DNA from: Ectobius pallidus
Taxonomy: Eukaryota > Arthropoda > Insecta > Blattodea > Ectobiidae
Direction: 5' to 3'
NCBI GenBank assembly: GCA_964059195.1
Contig: CAXKWD010000005.1
Location: forward strand, 93,385,882-93,449,881
DNA length: 64,000 nucleotides
The notes beneath the pieces were generated by a model that had not been told where the DNA came from, did not search any database, and saw nothing but the letters and a program-made list of their open reading frames with translations. The translations under genes and the position numbers were made by a program. Shown here in pieces: positions 50,872-62,740 of the stretch. The first letter of the stretch is position 1. Every line of letters starts with the position of its first letter.

Positions 50872-51989
50872 GTTACTGTATTTTCCAGTTACATGCACTT
50901 CTTTTACTTTTAAAATAGGTCTTAAAAAATGAGGTGCACCTAATATAATTGTTGTGCTTTCCCCCCTGCCCCCTTAGTCTTGTGTGCTGTCTCTTGACTT
51001 CTAGAGTCCGTCTGCTCTATCCTGTCACAGACAAGATGAAAGAGATGGATATAGTCAAGAACTACCCCCTACTGCGAAATCCTCGTCAAGGTTAATGGTA
51101 CACCCACCCTGTTGTAAAAATTTCTGGTGTCCGCCCCCTTCCTTGAACACCATAAACAAGTTTTGATGAACGTTGTGGCAGCACTGGTGCAAGAGAGATG
51201 GTGAGTACTTTCATCTCTTTCTTAAATGTTTGTGACAGGATAGAGCAGACAGACTCTAGATCTTCGTCACGCACATACATTCCTTTTGATACTCCAAGAC
51301 CTTTGTTGAGAAAGATCAGCATGCTAAACTTTCTCATGGCATCTCATGCTGTATGGGCTATCAGTAGGGGATCCTGCTGAAGGGATCTTACCCGAATAAT
51401 ATTGAGTTACTGAATTGAGTTTACAAATGTATGTATACTGTGTGCTTATCATTAGTTAGTAAATGGAAAGAACTAAGAGGCAATGTTCATATATCATCAT
51501 CATCATCATCTTCATTCCATGGTTTGGGCAGCGTTGCCCGTTCCGGCTTCATAGGTTTCTCCAGCGTCTCCTGGGTCTTCCTCTTTCTCTTCTTCCTTTT
51601 GGACTGTAATTTAATACTGCATTTGGATATCTAGTATCTTCCATTCTTAAAACATGTTCTTGCCATTGCTGCCTACGTCCTGATATTTTATTTCTTATTG
51701 GCTCAATTTCTAATTCTTTCCTGATTTCTTCATTTTTTAATTTATCTAGTATTGTGCAGCCTTTTACTCCTCTTAAAAATTTCATTTCTGTGGTCTGTAT
51801 TTTGTTTAAGTCCTTTTGTGTTGGTACCCAAGTTTCGCATCCATATAATAACGTTGGCATTGCCATGTTCATATATCGCAGGCTATAAATTACAGGTTGT
51901 GAATTCTGTTTTTCCTGAAAAATTGAGTCAAATTTTGGAGAGCATCTTATTCTAAGAATACATCTTATACATGGAAAATATAGTAATGA
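50872..51989. mobile_element. Old DNA transposon with TACTGTATTTTCC ends
   Basis: TTACTGTATTTTCCAGTTA at the left resembles the inverted right end TTACTATATTTTCCATGTA. Subterminal TTAAAATAGGTCTTAAAAAA and CATCTTATTC blocks fit Tigger-like MITEs. An inverted repeat (AGTCCGTCTGCTCTATCCTG near 51006 against 51231-51255) lies inside, and a LINE fragment has inserted at about 51495-51878. Confidence 0.45.
51490..51878 (-). pseudogene. LINE 3'-end fragment, RTE-like
   Basis: On the - strand, TLLYGCETWVPTQKDLNKIQ, KFLRGVKGCTILDKLKNEEI and GRRERGRPRRRW lead to a (GAT)n tail at 51495-51511. This is the last ~110 codons of a LINE protein, related in type to those at 31023 and 38333 but clearly a different sequence. 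Confidence 0.7.
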
Positions 51990-53261
51990 CAGTAAATAGA
52001 TATCTAATTTTTATTAACGAAGACATACTAATGTCTGTGTGCACTTTCTTATGTAGTTTTAAGTAATTTGCAGCCTACTTACATTTATACAAACATAAGA
52101 GACAATAACTCCTTTTCTTTCATGCAAACCAACAACTTTATGATGTTACGGCTATAGTCTGTGAGAGTTTATGTATAAAATTGAATGAATTCTTACAAAA
52201 CAATATGATTTTGTGGAAACTTGTGGAATTGTTACAGTTACTGTCTGGAATTATGTAATTACGTTGGAATGTCTGATAATTGCCACTACAGAGTAGTAAC
52301 TTTTAAACATATACTGGATTTTTAGAAACGTCAATTATACTACTTTTACAGACTTCTTTAGTAAATAATTCAGAGTTGCAGTGCATTAGAAATTTGAACT
52401 ACAGCACCTTGACTATATAAAAGCTTTGCACATGATTTACTTTATCTCATAAGAATATTTCTTACTTCTAAGCTTAATATATTTTGTATTTTACAAATGC
52501 TATGAGTTACATGGACAGATACCAGTATCATATAAGATAAGAAAAACATTTCTACCTTAGTTGTCTATTTTTATGACACAGTTTATAAGTATAATCTGCT
52601 CTATTGTATACTGTATGAGAAGAATAAAAAAATTAACAAAAACAAAGCAGCTGCTCAGGTAGGAAATATTATGGGTTGAAATTCTGGCAGTTCTCTAAAA
52701 AACTTTAATACAGTACAAACCTTCTAACAAATAGGATGTTTTCTAAAAACTAACATCATAGACTATGCTATTTCAGGAAGGTAATTTTTTTACAGTTAAG
52801 TTGTACAAGAGGCTTCTTCTTACATGTTTCTTTTAAGTAACTGCATCTTACAATAAGTTCCAAGTACCCTATTTTTCATATTTGGTATTTCATAAACGTA
52901 GATAAGTTAACAGTTATAGTATACAATAAAATCTCATATAGTAACAAAATGGAAAACAGTCTGTGATTTAATCCATATGTATAGGCCTAATTGCATAAGT
53001 TTGGTTAAAATTACCAAGTTGCTGCACTAATGGCTATGTACATTTTTACTGGTACTGGCCACATTACTAATTAATTCCAGGTGATCACTCCCTAACGAGC
53101 AGTTAAGTTTTATTTTGGTCAAATATTGTGTTTAATATAACCAGGCTTTATGCACTTGAAACTGAGGATGAAATCATAACTTTATCATATCAAAATTTTG
53201 ATCAAGAATGGTGCACATGACTATGTGTCTATTACTTCACATATTATTTTAATGCATCTAT
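51990..53261. other. AT-rich intergenic stretch
   Basis: No gene or repeat with clear ends is seen. Confidence 0.35.
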
Positions 53262-53272
53262 TAAACAAATGT

Positions 53273-53654
53273 GTCGGCTGCGGTGGTCTAAAGGTAGCAT
53301 GCCCGCCTCTAGATCCCAAGGTTGTAGGATCAAACCCGGTCACAGTCGATGGGTTTTTCAGGATGTAAAAATCCTGGGCACGGAGTCCTCCGGGAGGGAC
53401 TTTAAGCTGGGGGATTTACGGCACGTAAAAGAACTCCAAGCCTAAATTAGAGCCTCTGGACAAAATTTCTCAGCCCTTTCACTCCAAGTAATATCTTAGT
53501 TTCCGGAGAGGGGTTAAGGGGCGATGGGCTTACCACCTGTCCCTCTGCCCTCTTAGGAAAATAAGCATAACAAAATTCACATCAGTAAACAGAAACCTCC
53601 ACTTGGAGGCCCTTCGCCCCAACATGGGGCATAGGATTCGAGAGCGAGAGAGAA
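53273..53654 (+). mobile_element. Complete tRNA-derived SINE, 382 bases, with 11-base target duplication
   Basis: TAAACAAATGT flanks it exactly (53262-53272 and 53655-53665). The head reads GGCTGCGGTGGTCTAAAGGT (A box) and AGGATCAAACCCGG (B box). The body includes GGGCACGGAGTCCTCCGGGA and GCGATGGGCTTACCACCTG. It is the best-preserved copy of the family also seen at 42528. Confidence 0.85.
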
Positions 53655-54149
53655 TAAACAAATGTATACTTTTCTTATTCTTGTCTTTTGTTATAATAAT
53701 CTTGCATAAATTGTAATTTTATCATGAACATTGTAATGTTCGTTATTCTATAAATAAATAAATACTACTTCACTAGATTGGAAATTACAGACTTGATCTT
53801 TCAAGTCTTGCTAGTGAAAAAAATGTTATTTTGGTTATCCTTAATAGCATACATGGACTAACACAGAAACATCACATGGAATCCCTGCTTTCTACCATTA
53901 CTGCCACCTTTCACTTCTCAAATTTGTATATTATAGATTCCTCTGAAGATTAAACAACACCACCTCCCTGAAAACTGGTGCAAATTGTTATTGTCCCACA
54001 TGATCAGCACAACATACAGTGTTTGAATGTTCTTTATCAAATTATCATTTGAATAAGAACCCTTTAAATAGATCTCACTTGGATTTCAAACAGTATGGTG
54101 GTAGTTAGCTTATTGTCCTTTTCACAAAAGAATATTATTGTCAATTATT

Positions 54150-54480
54150 ACACTTACATGTTTCTAGGAACTCCGCAACTCAGCCACTAGGACTGAAAAA
54201 ATCCAACCTGATACAAGAGAATATACTGAAGAAACACATGCACAAACAAACTAGTTTGAGGTATATGAAGAAGTAGCCGGTACATCATCTGAAGGTTCCA
54301 TTAAGCATGCCATCATTGTTATGATTGATAGAAAACTCGACAAAGTAATTGTTCTGGAAGTACCATATTTGAGAGTGACTACAAGCCAGCTTTGACGTTG
54401 ATGGTGAAAAGAAAAGGCATTATGGATTATACTGACATGGAACCAAAATATCACATTAAGAACCGGGAAGTTCTTGGTAA
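54150..54480 (+). pseudogene. Possible R2-like LINE fossil (restriction-like endonuclease region)
   Basis: Reads GTSSEGSIKHAIIVMIDRKL and DKVIVLEVPYLR; after a shift, DVDGEKKRHYGLY. A segment with Arg/His-Ala-Asp/Ile-Ile followed by Asp-Lys-x-x-(Val/Ile)-(Leu/Ile)-(Glu/Asp) and an Asp-x-x-Lys-Lys-x-x-Tyr motif is the general form of the C-terminal endonuclease region of R2-like and related insect elements. Stops make it non-functional, and identity is tentative. Confidence 0.35.
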
Positions 54481-56253
54481 GTTATTTGATGCATGTGGAG
54501 CAATTACAACATTACATTGACCACCCTCAAATGATTTACACTGCCTACTGGAGTTTTAGAAGATATATCCATGAATATTTTAAAAGATATCCATGAATAT
54601 TTTAAAAGATTCCTTCAAAATTGTCCACAACCTTCATTAAATTAAAAAAAAAAAAAGTCACCTTTGGGAAAGGTGTCCTGGTACTGATTGATTTCAACCA
54701 AATATTAAAGCATTTTACTTCCATAATATTACATAATATTAAACAAAATACTATTTATTTTTAAAAATTGTTCTTTTGATTTTCAAGTAGGATTGTCTAA
54801 TAAATAATTAGGGCAGCTATCCCTTGTGGTAATGTTTCTGTAAATACCACTCATATAGAAACCAGTGGACCGAACAGAAATCTAAATTTGCTCTAAGGCA
54901 TTGATAGAGGCTGCTGGATAGTCCTGCAAGATTGGGATCTCAAATGCAAAAAAGTTGAGGAATGCTTGGAAGAAGATACGTTTGAACTATTAGATTTTTC
55001 ACCGGCTGACTAGCAATGTCAGAGGCAAGAAGTGAACATTTTGCAGTTTCTACAAGCAGGATTTATTCTGTAATTGTGATATAATTTATGTCAGCAATAC
55101 CAATGTTCCTCATGATAGTATATTGCAAAACAAGTGTAACTTATTAAGTGCATCAATGGAGAATCGAGGAAGAGTTCGAAAGGATGAGCAGAAGGCGATT
55201 GATATTTGATTACTTGTGCGCTTGAGCATGTAGTCAAATCATGGAATGTTGAAGATTTTGTATTCTACTTAGCTACCTAATGTATTATCGTAAAATAAGA
55301 AGAAATAAAAAGAGAAGTAAAAACATGTAAGACTGAAATTGTAAACTTCAACTAGCACATGATTATATTCCATGTCTGCAATAATAGAAATATGAAGTCA
55401 CAAGCTTTGATACACTGATGCACAAAAGCTGTAAGTAGTGAGGTAAGCAGCCAAAAGATGCAAGTAGTGATGTGTGAGTGAAGTAATAAATCAAATAACA
55501 AAACAATATTAAAAACTTACTTAAAAGTTTCCACCACGAAAGCATGAATGGGACATGGACAAAAATAGTATCATAGAAAAAATGTGAACTTGTTACTGAA
55601 AAACGCGCTGCTAAATTAATGGTAAGATATCCCTCTTCTCCAAAGTACTATAAACTAAAATATGTAAGTGAAAAGTGGTCTTAGATTCTCACAAATAGAA
55701 CTGAAACAATATACATGATTAAGTATAGGAAATGACTCACATATATCAGTGTTTTTTTATAATTAATGATTACCCAAAAAGAATAAATACTGAGGAGACG
55801 ATGATCTCTTGCTTTTTGCTACTGAACCTTTTGGATGAAACCACCACCATACTCGTTTGTACAAGGAGAAGTTTAGGAAATCTACAGATTACATAATAGA
55901 ATAGTATTATCTCTTATATAAAGCAGACCTACTGATTTCAGAAGCATAAAGGAACTGTACAAATTCCCCAGTAAAACCAGACTGGTACAAATTCACACAT
56001 GGGACAAATTTTAGTGATACAAATTATCAGGCATCTCCTATGCCTATCTCCTTATCACTGACCAAATGATTGTCTTGAGGGTTCACTAAGTGGTAATGAA
56101 AGCAATTCACTTATCTCTACTGTGCTGAAATGTTGAATGCTCAACAGGTTTAAGTACAGAAGTGAATTCTAAGCTCATCTAAAACCTAACTTGCACAGAC
56201 ATGGCAAAGCAGAGTTCAGGAACATAACTTGCAAAATTTCTCACTAATTCAGT
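54481..56253. other. Intergenic stretch between the two host genes
   Basis: No coding feature is recognised. It includes whatever 3' untranslated region belongs to the synthase gene, whose poly-A site I could not fix. Confidence 0.35.
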
Positions 56254-56477
56254 TCACTGCTCAGGATTATTTTGGGTTTTCTCTATCTTCCAGTTCAAGA
56301 GTTCATCAAGCACAGTTACAAGTAAAGGATTACCACCCAACTTAGCCACTTCAGCTCTCGCTTCAGCATCAAGTTCCTCTAGTGTTTCCCTCGTGTAGCT
56401 GAATGAACCAAATTTATCCAACAGTGTGATGCAATATCGTTTCATCTCTACATCTCGTGTTCGTTGGCGTAAGATAT
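56254..56477 (-). CDS. GGPS1: Geranylgeranyl diphosphate synthase, last exon
   Basis: Type III geranylgeranyl diphosphate synthase joins farnesyl diphosphate and isopentenyl diphosphate to make the C20 lipid used for protein prenylation. After the acceptor CTATATACAG, two bases complete a codon, then ILRQRTRDVEMKRYCITLLD, KFGSFSYTRETLEELDAEAR and AEVAKLGGNPLLVTVLDELL, ending in ENPEQ-like residues and a stop (73 codons). The LRQRT-x-(D/N)-x-(D/E)-x-K-x-YC, GSF-x-YTR and GGNP blocks match the C-terminus of animal GGPPS. The catalytic Asp-rich motifs lie in upstream exons outside the window. Reading frame and splice phase fit the exon at 62741-62836. Confidence 0.85.
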
Positions 56478-56524
56478 CTGTATATAGTCAAGGTTAATAT
56501 GGTGCTTGATCACTGGATAATATA

Positions 56525-57200
56525 CCAGTTATGTGAATGAATGAATGAATATTTATTAACTACAATTGGGGTTCCACCTGGTGGTAGTCACATAACCAAA
56601 GCTTATTAACTATACACTAAATACTACTTACTAGTAACTGAACTAGTTAAATATTATATTAACACTTAATGCTTCACTTACGTCGCTGTTTAACCTAAGT
56701 GAAGCATTAAGTGTAATATAATATTTAACTAGTTCAGTTATTCATGTGCTCCACTGTGTATAGTACTTCGTTTTAATTATTATTATACTACTTACTAGTA
56801 CTTAAATCTAATATTAAGTTACCTTAATACTATTTAAATCTAAATACTTACACAATACTTATATAACAATGCTTACTATTTGTCTTTTTCACTGTCACTA
56901 TACGTCACTTCCAATCACTGCCTCTGTTAACTGTCATTTAAATACTATTGTGGAGCGATTTCAGTCTATTTTTGAACACCTTGTTGCTTCTTGGGAAAGC
57001 CTCTAGTACGTTTGCAAGTAAATCATTCCAATCCTTGATAGTCCGGTACAGAAAAGAAAATTTACTTATATCTGTTCTCTGTTTTCTTTGATTTATCTTA
57101 TGTAAAAGATCATTATCTAATATATAAAGTCGAATGTGTGTTTGTGGGTATGTTTGTTCCTTATACAAATCTACATTTCTTTACCAATTTACACGGAATT
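56525..57200 (-). pseudogene. LINE 3' end, split by a Helitron
   Basis: On the - strand, HKINQRKQRTDISKFSFLYR, TIKDWNDLLANVLEAFPRSN and VFKNRLKSL (57115-56938) form the C-terminus of a CR1/Jockey-type LINE protein. A 3' region and a TTCATTCATTCATTC tail follow, down to about 56530. The upstream protein is lost at the Helitron inserted at 57116. Confidence 0.6.
56635..56740. repeat. 46-base inverted duplication in the LINE 3' region
   Basis: 56635-56680 and 56696-56740 are reverse complements except for one missing base, around a 15-base spacer (CGTCGCTGTTTAACC). It resembles the structure at 3533-3660. Confidence 0.8.
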
Positions 57201-58117
57201 TTGCACACATACCCAGTTAAGTCCGGAAAGTATAGCGGTCAACATTAAAATTGAAACAAATCAGTCCTTCCCTTGAAAATTATATAATTTCTGTGAATAT
57301 TCTACTGAAAAAAAGAATGTTGTTCAGTTCACATGGCAACAGTGAATTGTTTACTGTGATTACATAGGGCCTTGGCAACTATATAGCCTAATGCTGGACT
57401 TTAACGATTTATGATTCCATCGATGTAATATATTGGCGAAAATAATTACTGAAAATGAAATCCTCGAAAATAAAGCACAGTGTGATGTAGTCACATAACT
57501 TTCTCTACCCTCGACATAAGAAATATTTACTCACTTTACATTTTGATGTAGAATAAGAGGTCGTATTACAGGGACAACTTAAGTGTGTGAGTATGCTATA
57601 TCAGAAGTCTGTAAATAATCCTTTCCGCTGATACGTTATCCATAGGCTTTGTATTAGTTGAGATTTATCATAGGCCCTAAGCATGGGATGGCACATTTTG
57701 AGTCCTATGCTCGCAGTTTATTATGACCCGGGTTTTAGGGGAGGAAAGTGTGAAAGTGATACTGCATTTCTCTTTTATTTCAGCCCCTAAACGGTTGTAA
57801 GATGAGAATGAGAAATAAAATTTTCCGTCAAGCCAAATACAATTTTATGAAATTTATGTTTCTTCTTATTTCAACCCCACCCAGGCATGATGTGTAGAAA
57901 CAACGGAATGCAGCATTCGACATCCTCTATGAGCCATAAAAAGCTATATCTAGCGTTTTCTGATGGAATAGTTTGAGTGTGATAAATCTTTTTCTTCATT
58001 TCAAGTTCTACATACATATTATATAAGGACCTAGAGTTTCAAAATCGAAAGTCCTCCATAAATTAATTTCAAATTAAAAAATACAAAGCCCGGGCGACGC
58101 CGGGCCTTTTCAGCTAG
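57116..58117 (+). mobile_element. Complete non-autonomous Helitron, 1002 bases
   Basis: It starts TCTAATATATAAAGTCG after an A and ends CTAG before a T. The 3' hairpin GCCCGGGCGACGCCGGGC has six paired bases on each side and lies 9 bases before CTAG. It inserted between A and T as Helitrons do. It shares several blocks with the copies at 28523 and 29275 and encodes no Rep/helicase. Confidence 0.85.
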
Positions 58118-58620
58118 TTTTTTATAAATATGTGGGTGCCTGTGTTTTACCTAGGCCTATAGGTCTGTATGTGACACTTAGCAAAACTCTACTAATAAGG
58201 AATCTAATAAAATCTTTCTATCTATAAATTTTGGAGTGCTAGTAAGGCCACTTGTGAAATGATAGCTGTCTTCAGCACAAAAGGAGCCTTAAAAATTCAC
58301 ATAAGCAACAAAATAATATAATTACTAGCTGGATTGACACCCCTTGTAGTTTGTTGTAAGATGAAATACTAACATCCCCTCCTACTTCACTCTGCACTGC
58401 ATAACTACCTTGCCATTTAGAATTACAGCTACAATTTTCAGGGCCTTGATAGGTAACAGGCAGCTAACTATTGAATGCAGCATTGTTATTCTATTACTAA
58501 AAGTCTGCGGTAGTTGAGCAAGAAAACCAGAGTCTTCTCTTGTGAGCAGATACCATAAATAAAACTGAATATGAGAAAAGAGATATGTTCCTGATTTGAC
58601 CGAACCACTTTTTTAAGGGT

Positions 58621-59100
58621 GTTAGCCAGCATGGTGTGGTTGGCAGCATGCCTGCCTTCCACCTCGGTGGTCTGGATTTGATTCCTTGTATGGGAGAACT
58701 TTTTAATCTGACTCCAAGGGCTGGATTTAGGAGAATGGCTGTGGTACACAGCTCCTAATCACTAGTCTGTGCACCAAATATGCCTGGGTTCAATCCCAAA
58801 CTTCTCCGTAGTGTGTATGAAATAGAGGCATATGATAGTGATTCGTCCAATGGATGGGGATGTTAAGCCTGGCCGTCCCCTTGAAGTCTTTCGAACAGAA
58901 TAGGCTATTGCTGATACAGGGTTTCCCCTTCTTCACAACACCATCATCACTCATACCCCACATGACAGTAACTTATAAAAACACCACTATATACTTTACA
59001 CTTCTTCCAGTTACACATCACCATATAATGTGGCCCACCCAAGTGGTGCATAACTTGAAAATGGGCAACAATATCGCCATCTGTCTGCCTTAATGCAGAC
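58621..59100 (+). repeat. Probable tRNA-derived SINE
   Basis: A-box-like TGGTGTGGTTGGCAGCATG and B-box-like GGATTTGATTCCTTG are spaced as in other SINEs here. A longer body contains GGTTCAATCCC and ATGGATGGGGATGTTAAGCC. Ends are not resolved. Confidence 0.5.
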
Positions 59101-59359
59101 CCCAAATGCATCAGGGCAGCAGGGTTGGCATAAAGCTGCGTTCATACCTGTGCAACATTGCATGCGCACAAGAGGCATGCGCCTGTCACGTGGAGATGCA
59201 AGCCGGGGCATGCAACGGTGCAGGGTGAGGCATGCGTGGAATCTGTGCGCACGGGCTATCTTGCACCGGTGCACGTAGGCGCAAATAGCTCCCCATTTGA
59301 AACGGGGAGCTACGTGCAACAGTCGTGCGTCTTCCAAGGTTCTGTTCTGATTTTTCATT

Positions 59360-59600
59360 ATGGTGGAGTGGTCTAATGAAAGGAATATTGAGTTCGTGGA
59401 GGATTATCGCTCTTGTCCATGTTTGTGGATGGCTAGCTCCCAGGACAAAAAGGAGCGATTCCTTGCAGTTTCTAAGAGACAAATATGCTTTGGGAACAAC
59501 GAAAGCGGTGCTAAATAAAATAAAAAGCCTCCGATCATACTTTCGTAGAGTCATAATGAACATCTCTCAAAGAGGAAGAGTGGGTGCGGAACGGATAATT
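59360..59600 (+). pseudogene. Broken MADF-domain gene of the Harbinger element
   Basis: From 59360, MVEWSNERNIEFVEDYRS, then CPCLWMASSQDKKERF, is the start of a MADF (Myb/SANT-like) DNA-binding domain: Trp-Ser-Asn-Glu, then Phe-x-Glu-x-Tyr-Arg, then Pro-x-Leu-Trp. The frame shifts at about 59450-59470. In the second frame RDKYALGTTKAVLNKIKSL, RSYFRR and ISQRGRVGA complete the domain. PIF/Harbinger elements usually encode such a protein next to a transposase, which is missing here. Confidence 0.65.
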
Positions 59601-59659
59601 TTATATTATATTAATATTAATATATATTTATTGTTATTAACATTAATTTTTAAAGAGAG

Positions 59660-60780
59660 GTAATCAATGAAAACAATCAAAATCACATTGTCGGTCATTA
59701 TTAACAATTAACATTTTCGAACATGGTACAATTCTGAACAAACTAAGATTTTATCCACTTTTGGGTTGCAAACGTAAATTATTGTAAACTAAATTATTAA
59801 TTATTATTATAAATTAATATAAATTATTATAAAATACAAATTATTATTTATAATAATAAATTATTATAAATATTATTACTATTTTTTTTTCCATAATAAC
59901 TTTTTTAAATAATTAAATTATTTTATAGCATAAATTATTATATAAATTATTAAATTATTATTATTAATAATTATTAATATAAATTGACGATAAATTATTA
60001 TTTTCCAATTGAAGGTAAGAACTCCATGCTTGAAAAATGGCACGTTATTAAATTGCTTATAAATTCCACCTTGTGTTACTGTAATATATTTTTGAGGAAC
60101 AATTTTTAACTCAGACCAAGAAATAGTGTAGTCTTTAATACGTAAGTCATTGGCACAACATGTGTCATTCGTGAGCGGAATTTGTAACTATGTGGTAATT
60201 TACAAAAACTAGGGCCAAGTACAAAATAGGCTACGAAAACATTCGAACAGTACAGTACAGTACAGTACTTTAACCTGCGATTGCTCGCTTACGTCTTAAA
60301 TGGAAAAGCAGTTATGCCATCACAGCATTCTGCATGTTTATTTTTATTAACTGTGCTAGTCAAATATAAATGGTTGACATTCATACGTCTTTCAGTAGTG
60401 GTAACTTATTATTTCAACGAATAGCCCTTTTTAGGCTTTTTAAACAAACTAGTTTAGCCGTCTTAGTAAAACATAATAATGGACACTAATATAACACCGA
60501 AAATTGTATTATAATTTTGACAGAGATATTCTAGGTTTTTAAACAAAATAAACAAGTAACTATTCCTTATATTGGCACTCGAAAAATAGCATAAACAATT
60601 GAGATATTTACCATTTTTAATGATACGATTATTCAATACCCATTCAATTCACTTCCTATCTATAAAAATAAGTTGACTGAAATTGTTCCTTTAATATACT
60701 TCTTTGTCGTTGGTCGGCAAATTGTTATTTTAAAGTTGAAACGACAATGAATTATTTGCACATTTCACGCTTCTTATGGT
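59660..60780. other. AT-rich interior of the Harbinger element
   Basis: ATTATTATAAATTA-type simple sequence dominates 59770-60000. No transposase (DDE) motif is found in either strand. Confidence 0.5.
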
Positions 60781-61159
60781 TTCGTCTTTGTCGCAAAATA
60801 ACAACAGCTGCAGCAGCAGCAGCTACGGCACTTAAATCCTAAGCGGACATTTCATCTGCACACTTCTACCAGGTGTGAACAGAAAGAGGCATGCGCCTAC
60901 AATAATCAAGCCGCAAGAGGCAAGGTGCATGCGTGAGCTTGCACCGTTGCATGCGCAGATGCACTGGAGAGGCACGGCAACTAGGCACAAGGTGCACAGG
61001 TCTGAACGCGGCTTAACCTACACACATATACTTGAAGTATTCTAGTAATAGCACTAGTACATTGATACCCTGGGTTAATAGAGACATTAAGGTGCACAGA
61101 TAACAAAAAAACTTGGATATTCAAACCACAAATTTCAACTGAAATTAACACTTTTACGT

Positions 61160-61480
61160 ACTATGTCATGGGTTCAATCACCAATGATGTCAAAATTTTA
61201 TTTTAACACAATTTATGACAGGCCATGGAAAATTTGGGAGTTACTTTTTACAATTTCAAATTATTTCAGATAGTGGTTATGATTGTGTCAGGAATCCATA
61301 CTAACTGTAAAACATGTTTTGTTCGATTGTCCTATGTTCGAAACAAAAAGACTCCAGCTACATTTGCTTTTTGAAGATTGTGACGAAATTTCCATGTGTC
61401 AAAAAATTTTCACGAAGCAATGTTATTATAATCATTTTACGCAGTATCTAACATATATTCACAACCATATGTAATTAATA
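61160..61480 (+). pseudogene. LINE C-terminal zinc-knuckle-like fragment
   Basis: CQESILTVKHVLFDCPMFE, then TKRLQLHLLFED. A Cys-x-x-x-x-x-x-(Thr/Val)-x-His-x-(Leu/Phe)-x-x-Cys-Pro segment is the typical end of Jockey/R1-type LINE proteins. Upstream coding is too decayed to follow. Confidence 0.5.
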
Positions 61481-61799
61481 TTCTATATTTTACTGTATAT
61501 ATTGCTGTGTAAGCTATAACCCTAACATGCCTTTTCTGGCAAAATAGGGTTCATAAAGACTTGGAGATACTTGGAGAACTGGCATGTACACAGCTCCCAG
61601 CCCTTCTAGCCTACAAAGTCAATCAACATATAACTGGCTGCTAGCTAGATAGTTGATTTACCTAGCTGTTACACTGCATGAGACCAGTCTTCTATTTGTA
61701 GTTCAACCATCTGTATGTAGAACTGCATGAGTGCACCACAATAGTCAAGAAAGGATATTTTTAATTATTCACAACCAAACCTGTAGGTTTTAAATTCTT

Positions 61800-62520
61800 A
61801 TTTCTGTATTCTAAAACTCTCAAACAGCTTTCTTAACTCCAAGAATGTGTTTTTCTATTTTCTCTACTCTAAGAAAGATTTTGCTACTTTCTCACCTCTG
61901 ATTCCAGCTTTCGAAATACTCTCATGACTTTCTCTACTGGTACTCTAAGGAAGATTTTGCTTTTTTTTTTGGCCTCCGACTCCAGCATTTGAAATACTTT
62001 TAAGACTTTCACTAGCTATTTTTCTAGCTTCTGATTTCAGTTGTTGGAACATTCACATTACTTTCTCTACCTTAAGAAAGGTTTGCTATTTTCTCCTCAC
62101 TAATTCCAGAATTCAGAACATACCCACAACTTTTTCTACTCTAAGAAAGATTACACTATTTTCTTTCCTCTGATTCCAGCTCTTGGAACACTCACAGAAA
62201 TTTCTTTACCCTAGGAAAGATTTTGTTATTTTCTTATTTCTGATTCTACCTCTTGGCTGTCTCTAACTTAAGCATTAAATTCGCTAAATTCTTACCTCTG
62301 ATTTCAGCTTTTAAAATACATGACTTCCTCTACCCAAGGCAGGTACTGCTATTTTCTTGCTCTGATTCCAGCTCTTAGAACACTCACATGTCTTTCCCTA
62401 TCCTAAGAAAGATCTTGCTATTCTCTCCTCTGATTCCAGCTCTCATAACACAAAACTTCATCTTAAGAAAGATTTTGCTATGTTTTCATCTCTGATTCCA
62501 GCTTTTGAAACACTCTCAAT
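61800..62520. repeat. Minisatellite, ~66-base unit, about ten copies
   Basis: CTCTGATTCCAGCTYTTGRA recurs at about 61896, 61970, 62032, 62098, 62168, 62246, 62297, 62361, 62426 and 62491, each preceded by CTAAGAAAGATTTTGCTATT-like sequence. Units are diverged (51-78 bases). The + strand is pyrimidine-rich. It ends 221 bases from the synthase exon. Confidence 0.8.
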
Positions 62521-62740
62521 GGGTTAAAGAAAACAAAAATTTAATAACATCTACGAATACATCTATGAAATAACAATCTATCTGATAATCTACACACAAT
62601 TAATCAAAAGTGCCAATTCTATAAATGTTATAGTAAAAGTATCACAAAATAATTTTAGAGTATTCTAACGACACCATTATCAGTAGATTAGCAATGATTA
62701 CCATCACAAAATTTTAATTATACAGTAATGTAAAGGATAC

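Larger units (their letters stand above)
59134..61013 (+). mobile_element. PIF/Harbinger-type element, 1880 bases, transposase lost
   Basis: The left end AGCTGCGTTCATACCTGTGC and inverted right end AGCCGCGTTCAGACCTGTGC agree at 18/20. Both are flanked by TAA (59131-59133 and 61014-61016), the 3-base target duplication of this superfamily. Subterminal regions on both sides are rich in GCATGC and GGTGCA motifs and extend the inverted similarity to over 100 bases. Only a broken MADF gene remains inside; the rest is AT-rich. Confidence 0.8.
56478..62740 (-). other. Large synthase intron packed with mobile elements
   Basis: Between the last two visible synthase exons lies a 6263-base intron containing a LINE tail split by a Helitron, a SINE, a PIF/Harbinger derivative, a LINE fragment and a minisatellite. 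Its ends read GTATCC and CTATATACAG on the - strand. Confidence 0.65.

Noticed and set aside
59011..59563. Open frames of 115 and 125 codons on the - strand
   Set aside because: They are created by GC-rich subterminal repeats of the Harbinger element and have no domain features.
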